From assembly GCA_964353405.1 (NCBI GenBank), contig CAYGWJ010000276.1:1-17906 (forward strand): a stretch of 17,906 bases of DNA. Direction: 5' to 3'. Of the stretch, positions 7,940-14,570 are shown piece after piece. This stretch comes from JBGLNJ01 sp964353405. Its GTDB lineage: Bacteria; Chloroflexota; Anaerolineae; Fen-1058. The translations under genes and the position numbers were made by a program. How positions within the stretch are numbered: the stretch's first letter is position 1; each line of letters begins with the position of its first letter. The notes below the pieces were generated by a model, which searched no databases, was not told where the DNA came from, and saw only the letters and a list, made by a program, of their open reading frames with translations.

Positions 7940-9184
7940 CTACAGCTTTGCCAGGGCCTGATCGAGATCGGCGATGATGTCTTCAGGGTCCTCCAATCCA
8001 ACCGAGAGTCGAATCAGGCCGTCGTCAATTCCAGCCGCGTCGCGCTCGGCTTGCGTCATGTGCTCGTGCGTGATGGTGCGCGGATGCATGCAAATGGTGC
8101 GGCTTGTTCCGAACGTGACCGCGTGAATCACCAGCTTGAAGCTGTCCATCACAGTACGTGCTCCCGCGATGCCGCCCGGCACGACGAAGGACAACAATCC
8201 GCCGCCCGCCTTCATTTGCCGTTTTGCCAGCTCGTGCTGCGGGTGAGTCGGCAGGCCAGAGTAATTCACGTGCTTGACCCTGGGATGGCTTGCTAGGAAC
8301 TCGGCCACCTTTTGCGCGTTGGAACTGTGGCGCTCCATGCGGAGCGAGAGCGTCTCGAGGTATTGCAGCGTCAGCCACGAATCAAACGGCTGCATGATCG
8401 CGCCGACAAACTCGGTCGTGTTCCAGCGAATGTCTTCAGTCAATTCTTCCGGCCCGACAATTGCGCCGCCCAGTACCGTGGCGTTGCCGGCGAGGAATTT
8501 GGTGATGGAGAGCAAGACAATGTCCGCGCCCAACTCTATCGGGCGTTGAAGCGCGGCGGTCGCCGTGGTATTGTCCACCATCAGTGGCACATTGTGCGAG
8601 TGTGCCACATCGGCTACGGCTTTGATGTCGGTGACGAACAGGCACGGATTGCTGGGCGTCTCGACCCACACGAGGCGCGTCTTGCTGTCAATCTCCTTGT
8701 CCCAGGATTTTGGATCAGCGGGATTCTCGACAAAGCGAAACTGTACGCCGCATCGCTCTGGAAAGATATTGGCCGCCTGCTTGTAGCCTTCGCCAAAGAT
8801 GTTCAGCGTGGTCACCACGTTATCGCCAGGTCGCGCGAGGGTGAAGATGAGGTTGAACAACGCCTGCGACCCCGAAGCAGCAGTGACGGCCGCCTCACCG
8901 CCTTCGAGCGCGGCCAGGCGCTGTTCGAGCACATCCGCAGTAGGCGTTTTGGTTCGTCCATAGACGGGGTAAGGAATCTTGTCAAAGCACTCGTACGGAT
9001 AGGTCATCGAAGGCACGATGGGCGGTGCAAACGCCCTGAACCGTTCCAGGTTTTCAGAAGGGCGGAAACCGGCGTGAAGTGCTTTGGTTTCAAAACCTAA
9101 ATCGTCAGTGGGCCGAGCGGGTCGCTTGAAATTTGGATCAAACTTCCAGGGATCGCGCATGAAGAAAAGTTTTTCTGTGGCCAC
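7940..9184 (-). CDS. Cys/Met-metabolism PLP-dependent enzyme (methionine gamma-lyase / O-acetylhomoserine sulfhydrylase family)
   Basis: This 414-residue fold-type I PLP enzyme starts at GTG 9184, which has GGAG eight bases upstream; an upstream reading to 9385 would only overlap the methyltransferase gene in another frame. Signatures are VYGRTKTPTADVLEQRLAAL (the Tyr-x-Arg cofactor-phosphate motif), SGSQALFNLIF, VDNTTATAAL (Asp facing the pyridine nitrogen), SITKFLAGNATVLGG with the Schiff-base lysine, and the C-terminal SVGLEDPEDIIADLDQAL. The family makes or breaks C-S bonds at the gamma or beta carbon of homoserine/methionine derivatives. VDNTTATAAL and SITKF differ from the commoner DNTFATP and SATK, so specificity may have drifted. 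The gene begins 55 bases after methyltransferase 2 and ends two bases before the RidA remnant. Its role in the pathway is inferred, not shown. Confidence 0.88.
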   Translation of the reverse strand: MATEKLFFMRDPWKFDPNFKRPARPTDDLGFETKALHAGFRPSENLERFRAFAPPIVPSMTYPYECFDKIPYPVYGRTKTPTADVLEQRLAALEGGEAAVTAASGSQALFNLIFTLARPGDNVVTTLNIFGEGYKQAANIFPERCGVQFRFVENPADPKSWDKEIDSKTRLVWVETPSNPCLFVTDIKAVADVAHSHNVPLMVDNTTATAALQRPIELGADIVLLSITKFLAGNATVLGGAIVGPEELTEDIRWNTTEFVGAIMQPFDSWLTLQYLETLSLRMERHSSNAQKVAEFLASHPRVKHVNYSGLPTHPQHELAKRQMKAGGGLLSFVVPGGIAGARTVMDSFKLVIHAVTFGTSRTICMHPRTITHEHMTQAERDAAGIDDGLIRLSVGLEDPEDIIADLDQALAKL

Positions 9185-9239
9185 GTTGATTTCTCCAAGG
9201 ATCTGACAGGTCCGCTTTGCGAGGTGTGTCAGATTTGCT

Positions 9240-10691
9240 CTACTTGCGACTGTCAATCCACTGTTGTTGTCGCTCGACGATCTTTTGAATGGCCGCCTGG
9301 ACATCGGCGGGCAACGGCTCAGGCTTGTGGCTCGCCAAAACCTTGTCCACCATCTTGGCTGCGCGCTGTTCCATCGTCGTCGCACCTTTCTCTTCCCACT
9401 GCGAGTACGTGCCTTTCTCCGCCAGCTTGGAGTAGAACGGCTCCTTGAAATGCCTCATCGTGTGCGGGTGACCGAGATAGCTTCCGGTCGGGCCAAGCTC
9501 GTCAATCACATCGAGCGCGAGCGTCTCGTCGTTGACGAGCACGCCTGACGTCATCGCGCGCAAAAAGCCAATCGTGTCATTGCACATGACCAGGAGCTGC
9601 AGCGAGCCTTGCAAGCCCGAATCCATGAACCCGACATCGTGAACAATGTTGGCGCCGTGCAGGAGCGCTGTCATCAAGCTGAGGGTCGCTTCCATCCCAG
9701 CCTGGTGATCGAGTACCTTGGAATCGGTCGAGCCGCCCAGGCCAAACACCGGCAAGTCATAGTATTTGCCCATCGAAGTGGGCACCCCTTGCTCGTCGGC
9801 CAGCACATAGTTGCCCATCATCGTCTTGAGGTTGTACGGGCCGCCGTTCCAACCAGGTACTGCTACAGGCGCACCTTCGCACACCAGTTGAGCCAGCACG
9901 ATGCCGAGCAAGATGCCGGCGTTCATTGAAGCCATGCAGCCCGCCGTCGTTGCCGGCGAGTTGACGCCGCCCGCGTTGAGCGGGATGTACAATTGCGGCA
10001 GACCTTTTTCGGCCAGGTACATGCACTTTTGCAGCGCCTCAGCGTTGGCGATCAAGCCCGAAGTGACGTTGATGTAGCAGGTCGCAAAGGGGCGCTTCTG
10101 AAATGCCTCAGCTCCGCCCGCCACCGCCTCGCACATCTCGACGGCCGCAACGCAACCTTCAAAGTCAGGCGAGACAAACACGATGGGCTTGGTCGTGTTG
10201 TTGAGCATGACCTGCATCTGATAGCGGTCATAGATGCGCTGGTCTACGTCTTCCGGCAAGAACAGCGACATCACAAAATTAATCTCCGGCAGCGCGTCCA
10301 TCACAGTGGATGCCGCTTGCACGTCTTTCAACACGGGCCTGCGCCGCTGACCGGTGCGATGGTCGAGAATGTTGAGGCAGTCCGACCCGCCGCCATAGTA
10401 CGTGTTGTATCCGCCGGCCCGCAGGGCAACCTTGCGGTTGCGGTCGTACAAGGTGATGCGTTTGGGTGTGGTGGCAAGCGCCTTGGTCACCACGTGTTCC
10501 GGGATGCGAAGCCGAATCCCATCCGCCTTGGCGCCGCCCTTGACTAGGATCCGCAGAGCCTTGTCGTCGTGGACGTCGACGCCTACGCGCTCCAAGATTT
10601 CGAGAGTTGCCAGGTGGATCTTTTCGCACTCTTGTTGGCCCATCCGCATATAGTGGGCGCTGGTCGTGTTTAGACCGTGGGTTTCAATCAT
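9240..10691 (-). CDS. MttB-family corrinoid methyltransferase, non-pyrrolysine, paralogue 2 (first gene of leftward operon)
   Basis: This 483-residue MttB homologue is encoded by the promoter-proximal gene of the leftward cluster. Landmarks are YGGGSDCLNILDHRTGQRRR (99-118), TTKPIVFVSPD (166-176), GLGGSTDSKVLDHQAGMEA (317-335) and NIVHDVGFMDSGL (348-360), each aligning with the paralogue at 3178-4620. No in-frame TAG occurs near the residue that is pyrrolysine in archaeal MttB, so it is a non-Pyl, MtgB-like member. The expected reaction is methyl transfer from an N-methyl substrate to the corrinoid protein, probably the one at 13711. The ATG is preceded by GAGGTG four bases upstream, and a strong promoter lies about 40 bases before it. 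Outside the conserved blocks the two paralogues differ clearly, so they may act on different substrates or on successive methyl groups. Confidence 0.92.
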   Translation of the reverse strand: MIETHGLNTTSAHYMRMGQQECEKIHLATLEILERVGVDVHDDKALRILVKGGAKADGIRLRIPEHVVTKALATTPKRITLYDRNRKVALRAGGYNTYYGGGSDCLNILDHRTGQRRRPVLKDVQAASTVMDALPEINFVMSLFLPEDVDQRIYDRYQMQVMLNNTTKPIVFVSPDFEGCVAAVEMCEAVAGGAEAFQKRPFATCYINVTSGLIANAEALQKCMYLAEKGLPQLYIPLNAGGVNSPATTAGCMASMNAGILLGIVLAQLVCEGAPVAVPGWNGGPYNLKTMMGNYVLADEQGVPTSMGKYYDLPVFGLGGSTDSKVLDHQAGMEATLSLMTALLHGANIVHDVGFMDSGLQGSLQLLVMCNDTIGFLRAMTSGVLVNDETLALDVIDELGPTGSYLGHPHTMRHFKEPFYSKLAEKGTYSQWEEKGATTMEQRAAKMVDKVLASHKPEPLPADVQAAIQKIVERQQQWIDSRK

Positions 10692-10731
10692 TTTTCACCT
10701 CGGAGATTATGGCTTTCGACTGGCATATCTA

Positions 10732-10759
10732 ATTATATATTTAATCTATCAGATGTCAA
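10732..10759 (-). promoter_or_regulatory. Sigma70-type consensus promoter for the leftward operon
   Basis: Read leftwards, TTGACA (10759-10754) and TATAAT (10737-10732) both match the consensus exactly, with a 16-base spacer. The predicted transcript start near 10725 leaves a leader of about 34 bases before ATG 10691. The -35 box overlaps the left arm of the inverted repeat at 10748-10782, so a bound repressor would block RNA polymerase. Confidence 0.75.
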
Positions 10760-10782
10760 TACAGAGATATTAATCATCTGAT
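10748..10782. promoter_or_regulatory. Candidate GntR-family operator: 8-bp inverted repeat
   Basis: ATCAGATG (10748-10755) and CATCTGAT (10775-10782) are exact inverse complements, centred in the AT-rich gap between the divergent operons. The left arm covers part of the leftward -35 element. CTGATTGTATCTATATG (10778-10794) is echoed imperfectly by CTGATGTATTATATG (10826-10840), which lies inside the rightward promoter. Together these look like binding sites through which the adjacent FCD regulator could control both directions. The 19-base spacing between arms is longer than a single GntR dimer site, so each arm may belong to its own half-palindrome. Confidence 0.5.
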
Positions 10783-10818
10783 TGTATCTATATGCTCTTA
10801 GATTAGAGATTTTACCTA

Positions 10819-10847
10819 TTGCAAACTGATGTATTATATGGTACAAT
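10819..10847 (+). promoter_or_regulatory. Probable promoter of the rightward operon (GntR gene)
   Basis: TTGCAA (10819-10824) and TACAAT (10842-10847) are separated by 17 bases and match the sigma70 consensus at 4/6 and 5/6 positions. Transcription would begin near 10854, about 25 bases before ATG 10880, which has its own GAGGTG site at 10869-10874. It is weaker than the leftward promoter and overlaps the second CTGAT element, consistent with autoregulation. Confidence 0.6.
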
Positions 10848-10879
10848 TTTATCGTCAGCAGCTAACGTGAGGTGCTCCG

Positions 10880-11542
10880 ATGCCACACATACAGGTAGAC
10901 GACACTTCCAAGAGCAGGGCTTACAAGCAATTGCGGCGCTCGATCATCATGGGGCACTGTAAACCTGGTGAGCGGCTCAACCTCGGTGAGTTGACCAAAA
11001 CCTACAACACCAGCATTACGCCGTTGCGCGATGCACTCCAGATGCTTGACCAGGAGGGGCTGGTCACGATCAAGCCACGCTCCGGTTACTTTGTCAGCCG
11101 GATCACACTCAAGGTATTACGCGAGTTGTTCGATCTGCGCGAGATACTCGAACTGGCCGCGATCGAGCGAGCGGCCCCCCGCATTTCGGACGAGTGTATC
11201 CAACAACTCGAACACGTCCACGCGGGTTACACGGGCGACGACGACGAATCCTACGACCGCTACACCGACGAGAACCGGCATTTTCACTTTTTGATCGCAG
11301 AAGCATCTGGCAATCACGAACTGGCCGAGACTCTGGGGCGCCTGCACGACCGATTGGCTCGCTTTATGGTCTTGCGCGGCGCGGGCAAGACTCAAGAGTT
11401 TACTCACGCTCACATCGTCGAGGCGCTGCGTGCACGGGATGTGGCTGCTGCGCGGCAGGCGATGCTCGATGAGATCACAGAAAGCCGCGAAGCGATTCTG
11501 GATCGCGTGATCCGTGAAGATGGCGCGTCCTGGCATTTGTAG
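10880..11542 (+). CDS. GntR-family transcriptional regulator, FCD (FadR/VanR-type) subfamily
   Basis: This 220-residue regulator has an N-terminal winged helix (about 10-75: AYKQLRRSIIMGHCKPGERL, then TYNTSITPLRDALQMLDQEG and the wing VTIKPRSGYFV). An all-helical FCD ligand domain follows (about 80-215), with HFHFLIAEASGN and HAHIVEALRARD. FCD domains often bind a metal through an Asp/Asn and three His. Here Asn132, His136 and His178 are present, but the last expected His, in the 'mxxH' helix, is Glu198, so metal use may be altered. The GAGGTG site sits five bases before the ATG. Being divergent from the methyltransferase operon and first in the importer/corrinoid operon, it is the natural candidate for sensing the substrate or a breakdown product and relieving repression of both sides. 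Confidence 0.9.
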   Translation: MPHIQVDDTSKSRAYKQLRRSIIMGHCKPGERLNLGELTKTYNTSITPLRDALQMLDQEGLVTIKPRSGYFVSRITLKVLRELFDLREILELAAIERAAPRISDECIQQLEHVHAGYTGDDDESYDRYTDENRHFHFLIAEASGNHELAETLGRLHDRLARFMVLRGAGKTQEFTHAHIVEALRARDVAAARQAMLDEITESREAILDRVIREDGASWHL

Positions 11543-11649
11543 ATCGAATCATCCACTTTGGTGGTGATCACGACTTTATCCCACGTTGGTTGGGTGCGCC
11601 GCCTGTGCTCCCGGGCGGATAGTTGTTGGCGGTGACGTGAGGACGTTGC

Positions 11650-13671
11650 ATGACGGTTGCGCTGGGTATTGATACGGGCGGCACGTATACCGATGCTGTG
11701 CTGGTGGATCACGTCAGCGGTCAAGTGTTGGCAAAGGCCAAAGCCCTGACCAGCTACCACGATTTGTCCATCGGCATTGGACAGGCGCTGACTAGAGTCT
11801 TTGAGTGCGCCACTGCTTCAGTGTCGCCTGTGGACGTTGGCCTCGTGGCTCTTTCGACCACACTGGCAACCAACGCTATCGTGGAAGGGCGGGGCTGCTC
11901 GGTCTGTCTGCTGCTTATCGGCTACGATTCAACGTTGATACGACAGTATGGCTTTGAACACGACCTGGTGACGCAAGACGTGGTCTACTTGAGCGGCGGC
12001 CACGACGGAGTGGGCAACCAGGTCGAGCCACTGGACGAGGCCGCCGCTCGAAAAGCCATCCTGGCGCGGCTCGGTCGTGTGGATGCTTTTGCTGTATCGG
12101 GTTATTTCGGCGTGCGCAATCCAGCCCACGAGCTGCGCATTCGTGCCATGATCGAGGAATTGACCGCGCCTGAGGGTCAGTCCGTACCAGTGACATGTGG
12201 CCACGAGTTGACCACTCATCTCAACGCGGTGCGGCGGGCGACGACGGCAGCGCTCAATGCGCGGCTGATTCCTTTGCTGCGCGAGCTGATCGCCACGGTT
12301 CGATTCACACTCAAGAAACATGGCATCTCGGCGCCGCTGATGATTGTCAAGGGCGATGGCTCGCTGGTCAAAGCCGACTGGGCCGTGCAGCGCCCGGTGG
12401 AAACGATTCTCTCCGGACCAGCGGCCAGTGTCGTGGGCGCGTGGCATCTGGCCGGACGCCGCGACGTGTGGACGGTGGATGTGGGTGGCACGACGACCGA
12501 CATCGCCGCGCTCAACGATGGCCGTCCCAGGCTCAACCCGGAAGGCGCGCAGGTCGGCGAGTGGCAGACGATGGTCCAGGCTGTTGATGTTTACACGGTT
12601 GGGCTGGGCGGCGATAGTCAGGTGTGCGTGGACCAGCGAGGCTGGATCGCCATCGGCCCCAATCGGGTGATGCCGCTGTGTCTGCTGGCTAGCCTGCATC
12701 CAGAGACCCTCGCCGAGTTAAGACGAGAATTGAACGAGCGCAAGTTGAACGCGCTCGCCAGCCAGTTTGTCATGCAGGTGCGCCAACCGACCTCTGCGCT
12801 TTTGGAAGATGAGGCAGAACTGTTGCGTCAACTGGGCAGCGGGCCCCAATCAGTGAGTTCGCTCGCGGATAAGGCCCGCTATGGAGCCTGGGTGGCGAAC
12901 CAGGTCGCCCGACTAGAGTCGCAGCGACTGGTTCTGCGGGCAGGGTTTACACCCACGGATGCCTTGCATGTCCTGGGGCGGTTCGAGCACTGGAATGCTG
13001 AAGCCTCACGGCTCGGCGCGATGCTTCTGGCAAAGCAGTTTGACCTGTCGCCTCAAGTGTTGTGCGAGCGGGTGGTTTCGGGTGTTTCGGATCGAGTGAC
13101 GACGGCGCTGGTCAGCAAGGTATTGAACGATGAAGTGGGTCTCCCAGATTGGGAGCACGAGCCTTCGTCGTCGGCGCTGCTGGCGCGTGCGCTGGGCAAC
13201 GTCATTCAATCAGACCTCGGCTGCGCGTTCAAGCTCAACAAGCCCATCGTTGCCATCGGCGCGCCAGTGGAAGCCTATTTGCCTCGTGTGGCCGAGCAAT
13301 TGCACACCGAGTTGATCATTCCTGACCATGCGGATGTGGCGAACGCCGTCGGCGCGGTAGCAGGCGGCGTCGTGCAGCAAATCGAGGCAACCCTTCGTCC
13401 GTTGAGTGACGACCACCACGTCCGCCTTCACTTGCCCGATGCGGTGCTCGACTTTCCTTCGGTGGAAGACGGCGTGGCTTATGCTCAACGAGTCGTGCCA
13501 GTCCAGTTGGAGACGCTGGCTCGCAACGCAGGCGCTGACCAAGTCCAAGTGCAAATGATTCGAGTGGATCAGAATGCGCCCACCCAGGGCGGTTGGGGTG
13601 AGCCCATCTATCTTGGCACAGAATTGACATTCACAGCGGTAGGGCGGCCGAGTCTGGCGCAGCCGGCTTGA
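11650..13671 (+). CDS. Hydantoinase/oxoprolinase-family (HyuA-like) ASKHA ATPase linked to the corrinoid protein
   Basis: This 673-residue protein has both phosphate loops of the actin-like ATPase fold, DTGGTYTD (8-15) and DVGGTTTD (277-284). It also has LATNAI (72-77), LSGPAASVVGA (254-264) and the C-terminal GAPVEAYLP (537-545) and HADVANAVGAV (560-570). It is annotated in the Hydant_A/HyuA family, but no HyuB partner is present. Instead a corrinoid protein follows 39 bases downstream. An insert at about 387-440 (ELLRQLGSGPQSVSSLADKA through TPTDALHVLG) reads like a winged helix between the ATPase lobes. GAGG lies seven bases before the ATG. Possible roles are hydrolysis or phosphorylation of a cyclic amide, or ATP-driven service of the corrinoid, by analogy with the ASKHA domain of RACE activators. 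It lacks the ferredoxin cysteines of RACE proteins. Confidence 0.85.
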   Translation: MTVALGIDTGGTYTDAVLVDHVSGQVLAKAKALTSYHDLSIGIGQALTRVFECATASVSPVDVGLVALSTTLATNAIVEGRGCSVCLLLIGYDSTLIRQYGFEHDLVTQDVVYLSGGHDGVGNQVEPLDEAAARKAILARLGRVDAFAVSGYFGVRNPAHELRIRAMIEELTAPEGQSVPVTCGHELTTHLNAVRRATTAALNARLIPLLRELIATVRFTLKKHGISAPLMIVKGDGSLVKADWAVQRPVETILSGPAASVVGAWHLAGRRDVWTVDVGGTTTDIAALNDGRPRLNPEGAQVGEWQTMVQAVDVYTVGLGGDSQVCVDQRGWIAIGPNRVMPLCLLASLHPETLAELRRELNERKLNALASQFVMQVRQPTSALLEDEAELLRQLGSGPQSVSSLADKARYGAWVANQVARLESQRLVLRAGFTPTDALHVLGRFEHWNAEASRLGAMLLAKQFDLSPQVLCERVVSGVSDRVTTALVSKVLNDEVGLPDWEHEPSSSALLARALGNVIQSDLGCAFKLNKPIVAIGAPVEAYLPRVAEQLHTELIIPDHADVANAVGAVAGGVVQQIEATLRPLSDDHHVRLHLPDAVLDFPSVEDGVAYAQRVVPVQLETLARNAGADQVQVQMIRVDQNAPTQGGWGEPIYLGTELTFTAVGRPSLAQPA

Positions 13672-13710
13672 ACTTTTTCGCCGATAGATTCGACAAGGAG
13701 GCAAGAGGGA

Positions 13711-14346
13711 ATGGCAGACGTATTGAGCAAAATTGCTTCAAAACTGTACGCAGGCGAAGCGGATGAAGTGGCCGAGCTGGTTCAATCGGCTTTGGACCAG
13801 GGCCTGGCCCCCGACAAAGTTTTGCAGGGCGGCTTGATTGCCGGCATGGATCAAGTCGGCAAAGACTTTAAGGCGGGCGACTTGTTCGTGCCCGAAGTCC
13901 TCATTGCCGCGCGCGCCATGCACGCGGGGATGAATGTACTACGCCCACTGCTGGTCGCTTCGGGTGTGCCCAGCGTGGGCAAGTATGTCATCGGCACGGT
14001 CAAGGGAGACCTGCACGACATTGGCAAGAACCTGGTCAAGATGATGGTGGAAGGTGCGGGCTTTGAAGTGGTTGACCTGGGCACAGACGTGCCGCCGGAC
14101 AAGTTTGTCGCTGCGGTGAAGGAACACCAGCCCACACTGGTTGGCCTGAGCGCGCTGTTGACGACGACGATGGTCAACATGAAGACGACCGTCGAGGCGC
14201 TGCAAGAGGCGGGTCTGCGCGGCTCGGTCAAGGTGATGGTGGGCGGCGCGCCCGTGACGGATGCGTTTGCAAAGCAGATTGGCGCAGATGCGTACGCGCC
14301 CGATGCCGCTACCGCAGTGGACGTGGCGCGCAGCCTGGTGATCTAG
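13711..14346 (+). CDS. Corrinoid-binding methyltransferase protein (MttC/MtgC-like)
   Basis: This 211-residue protein is of typical length for methylamine/betaine corrinoid proteins. The N-terminal four-helix cap (about 5-85) includes GLIAGMDQVGKDFKAGDLFVPE. It is followed by a Rossmann B12 domain with GDLHDIGKN, where Asp100-x-His102-x-x-Gly105 is the base-off cobalamin signature and His102 the lower cobalt ligand. Ser147-Ala-Leu149 and Gly178-Gly179 complete the nucleotide-tail pocket. It accepts a methyl group on Co(I) from one or both MttB-type enzymes and hands it to a second methyltransferase, normally MtgA-like and onto tetrahydrofolate, which is not in this window. AAGGAGG nine bases before the ATG is the strongest ribosome-binding site in the region, which suits a carrier needed in quantity. 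It is the only corrinoid protein visible for two methyltransferases. Confidence 0.95.
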   Translation: MADVLSKIASKLYAGEADEVAELVQSALDQGLAPDKVLQGGLIAGMDQVGKDFKAGDLFVPEVLIAARAMHAGMNVLRPLLVASGVPSVGKYVIGTVKGDLHDIGKNLVKMMVEGAGFEVVDLGTDVPPDKFVAAVKEHQPTLVGLSALLTTTMVNMKTTVEALQEAGLRGSVKVMVGGAPVTDAFAKQIGADAYAPDAATAVDVARSLVI

Positions 14347-14570
14347 TTCATTCACGAACACCCTGACGGGTGCAGGTGACACGAGGCAACCCCTGGGACT
14401 TGCCAGGGGCAACGCAAAGGAGAATTCTTCGCGGCCCTTCGTGTCTTGCGTGGACAGAATCAATTCTAGATAGGAGGTGATACAATAGATAGAGCCAGTT
14501 TCAACTCGCGCCATTGACACATGCATTGTCAGGTCTTGAACCATCCAAAATCCTATGGAGGAGTGACCCA
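14347..14570 (+). other. Intergenic leader between corrinoid protein and ABC binding protein, with stem-loops
   Basis: This is the longest gap without a gene. It holds a small stem CACCC/GGGTG (14359-14372), a perfect 7-bp stem CCCCTGG/CCAGGGG with 6-base loop (14390-14409), an AGAAT-CA-ATTCT palindrome (14456-14467), and TAGGAGGTGAT (14471-14481) followed at once by TACAAT. None of the stems is followed by a T-run, so intrinsic termination is doubtful. They more likely mark RNA processing or partial attenuation separating corrinoid from importer expression. No convincing -35 box pairs with TACAAT. Confidence 0.5.

Noticed and set aside
9185..9385. 67-residue N-terminal extension of the Cys/Met PLP enzyme
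   Set aside because: It overlaps the end of methyltransferase 2 in another frame and is Arg/Trp-rich; GTG 9184 has a good GGAG site and gives a normal family length.
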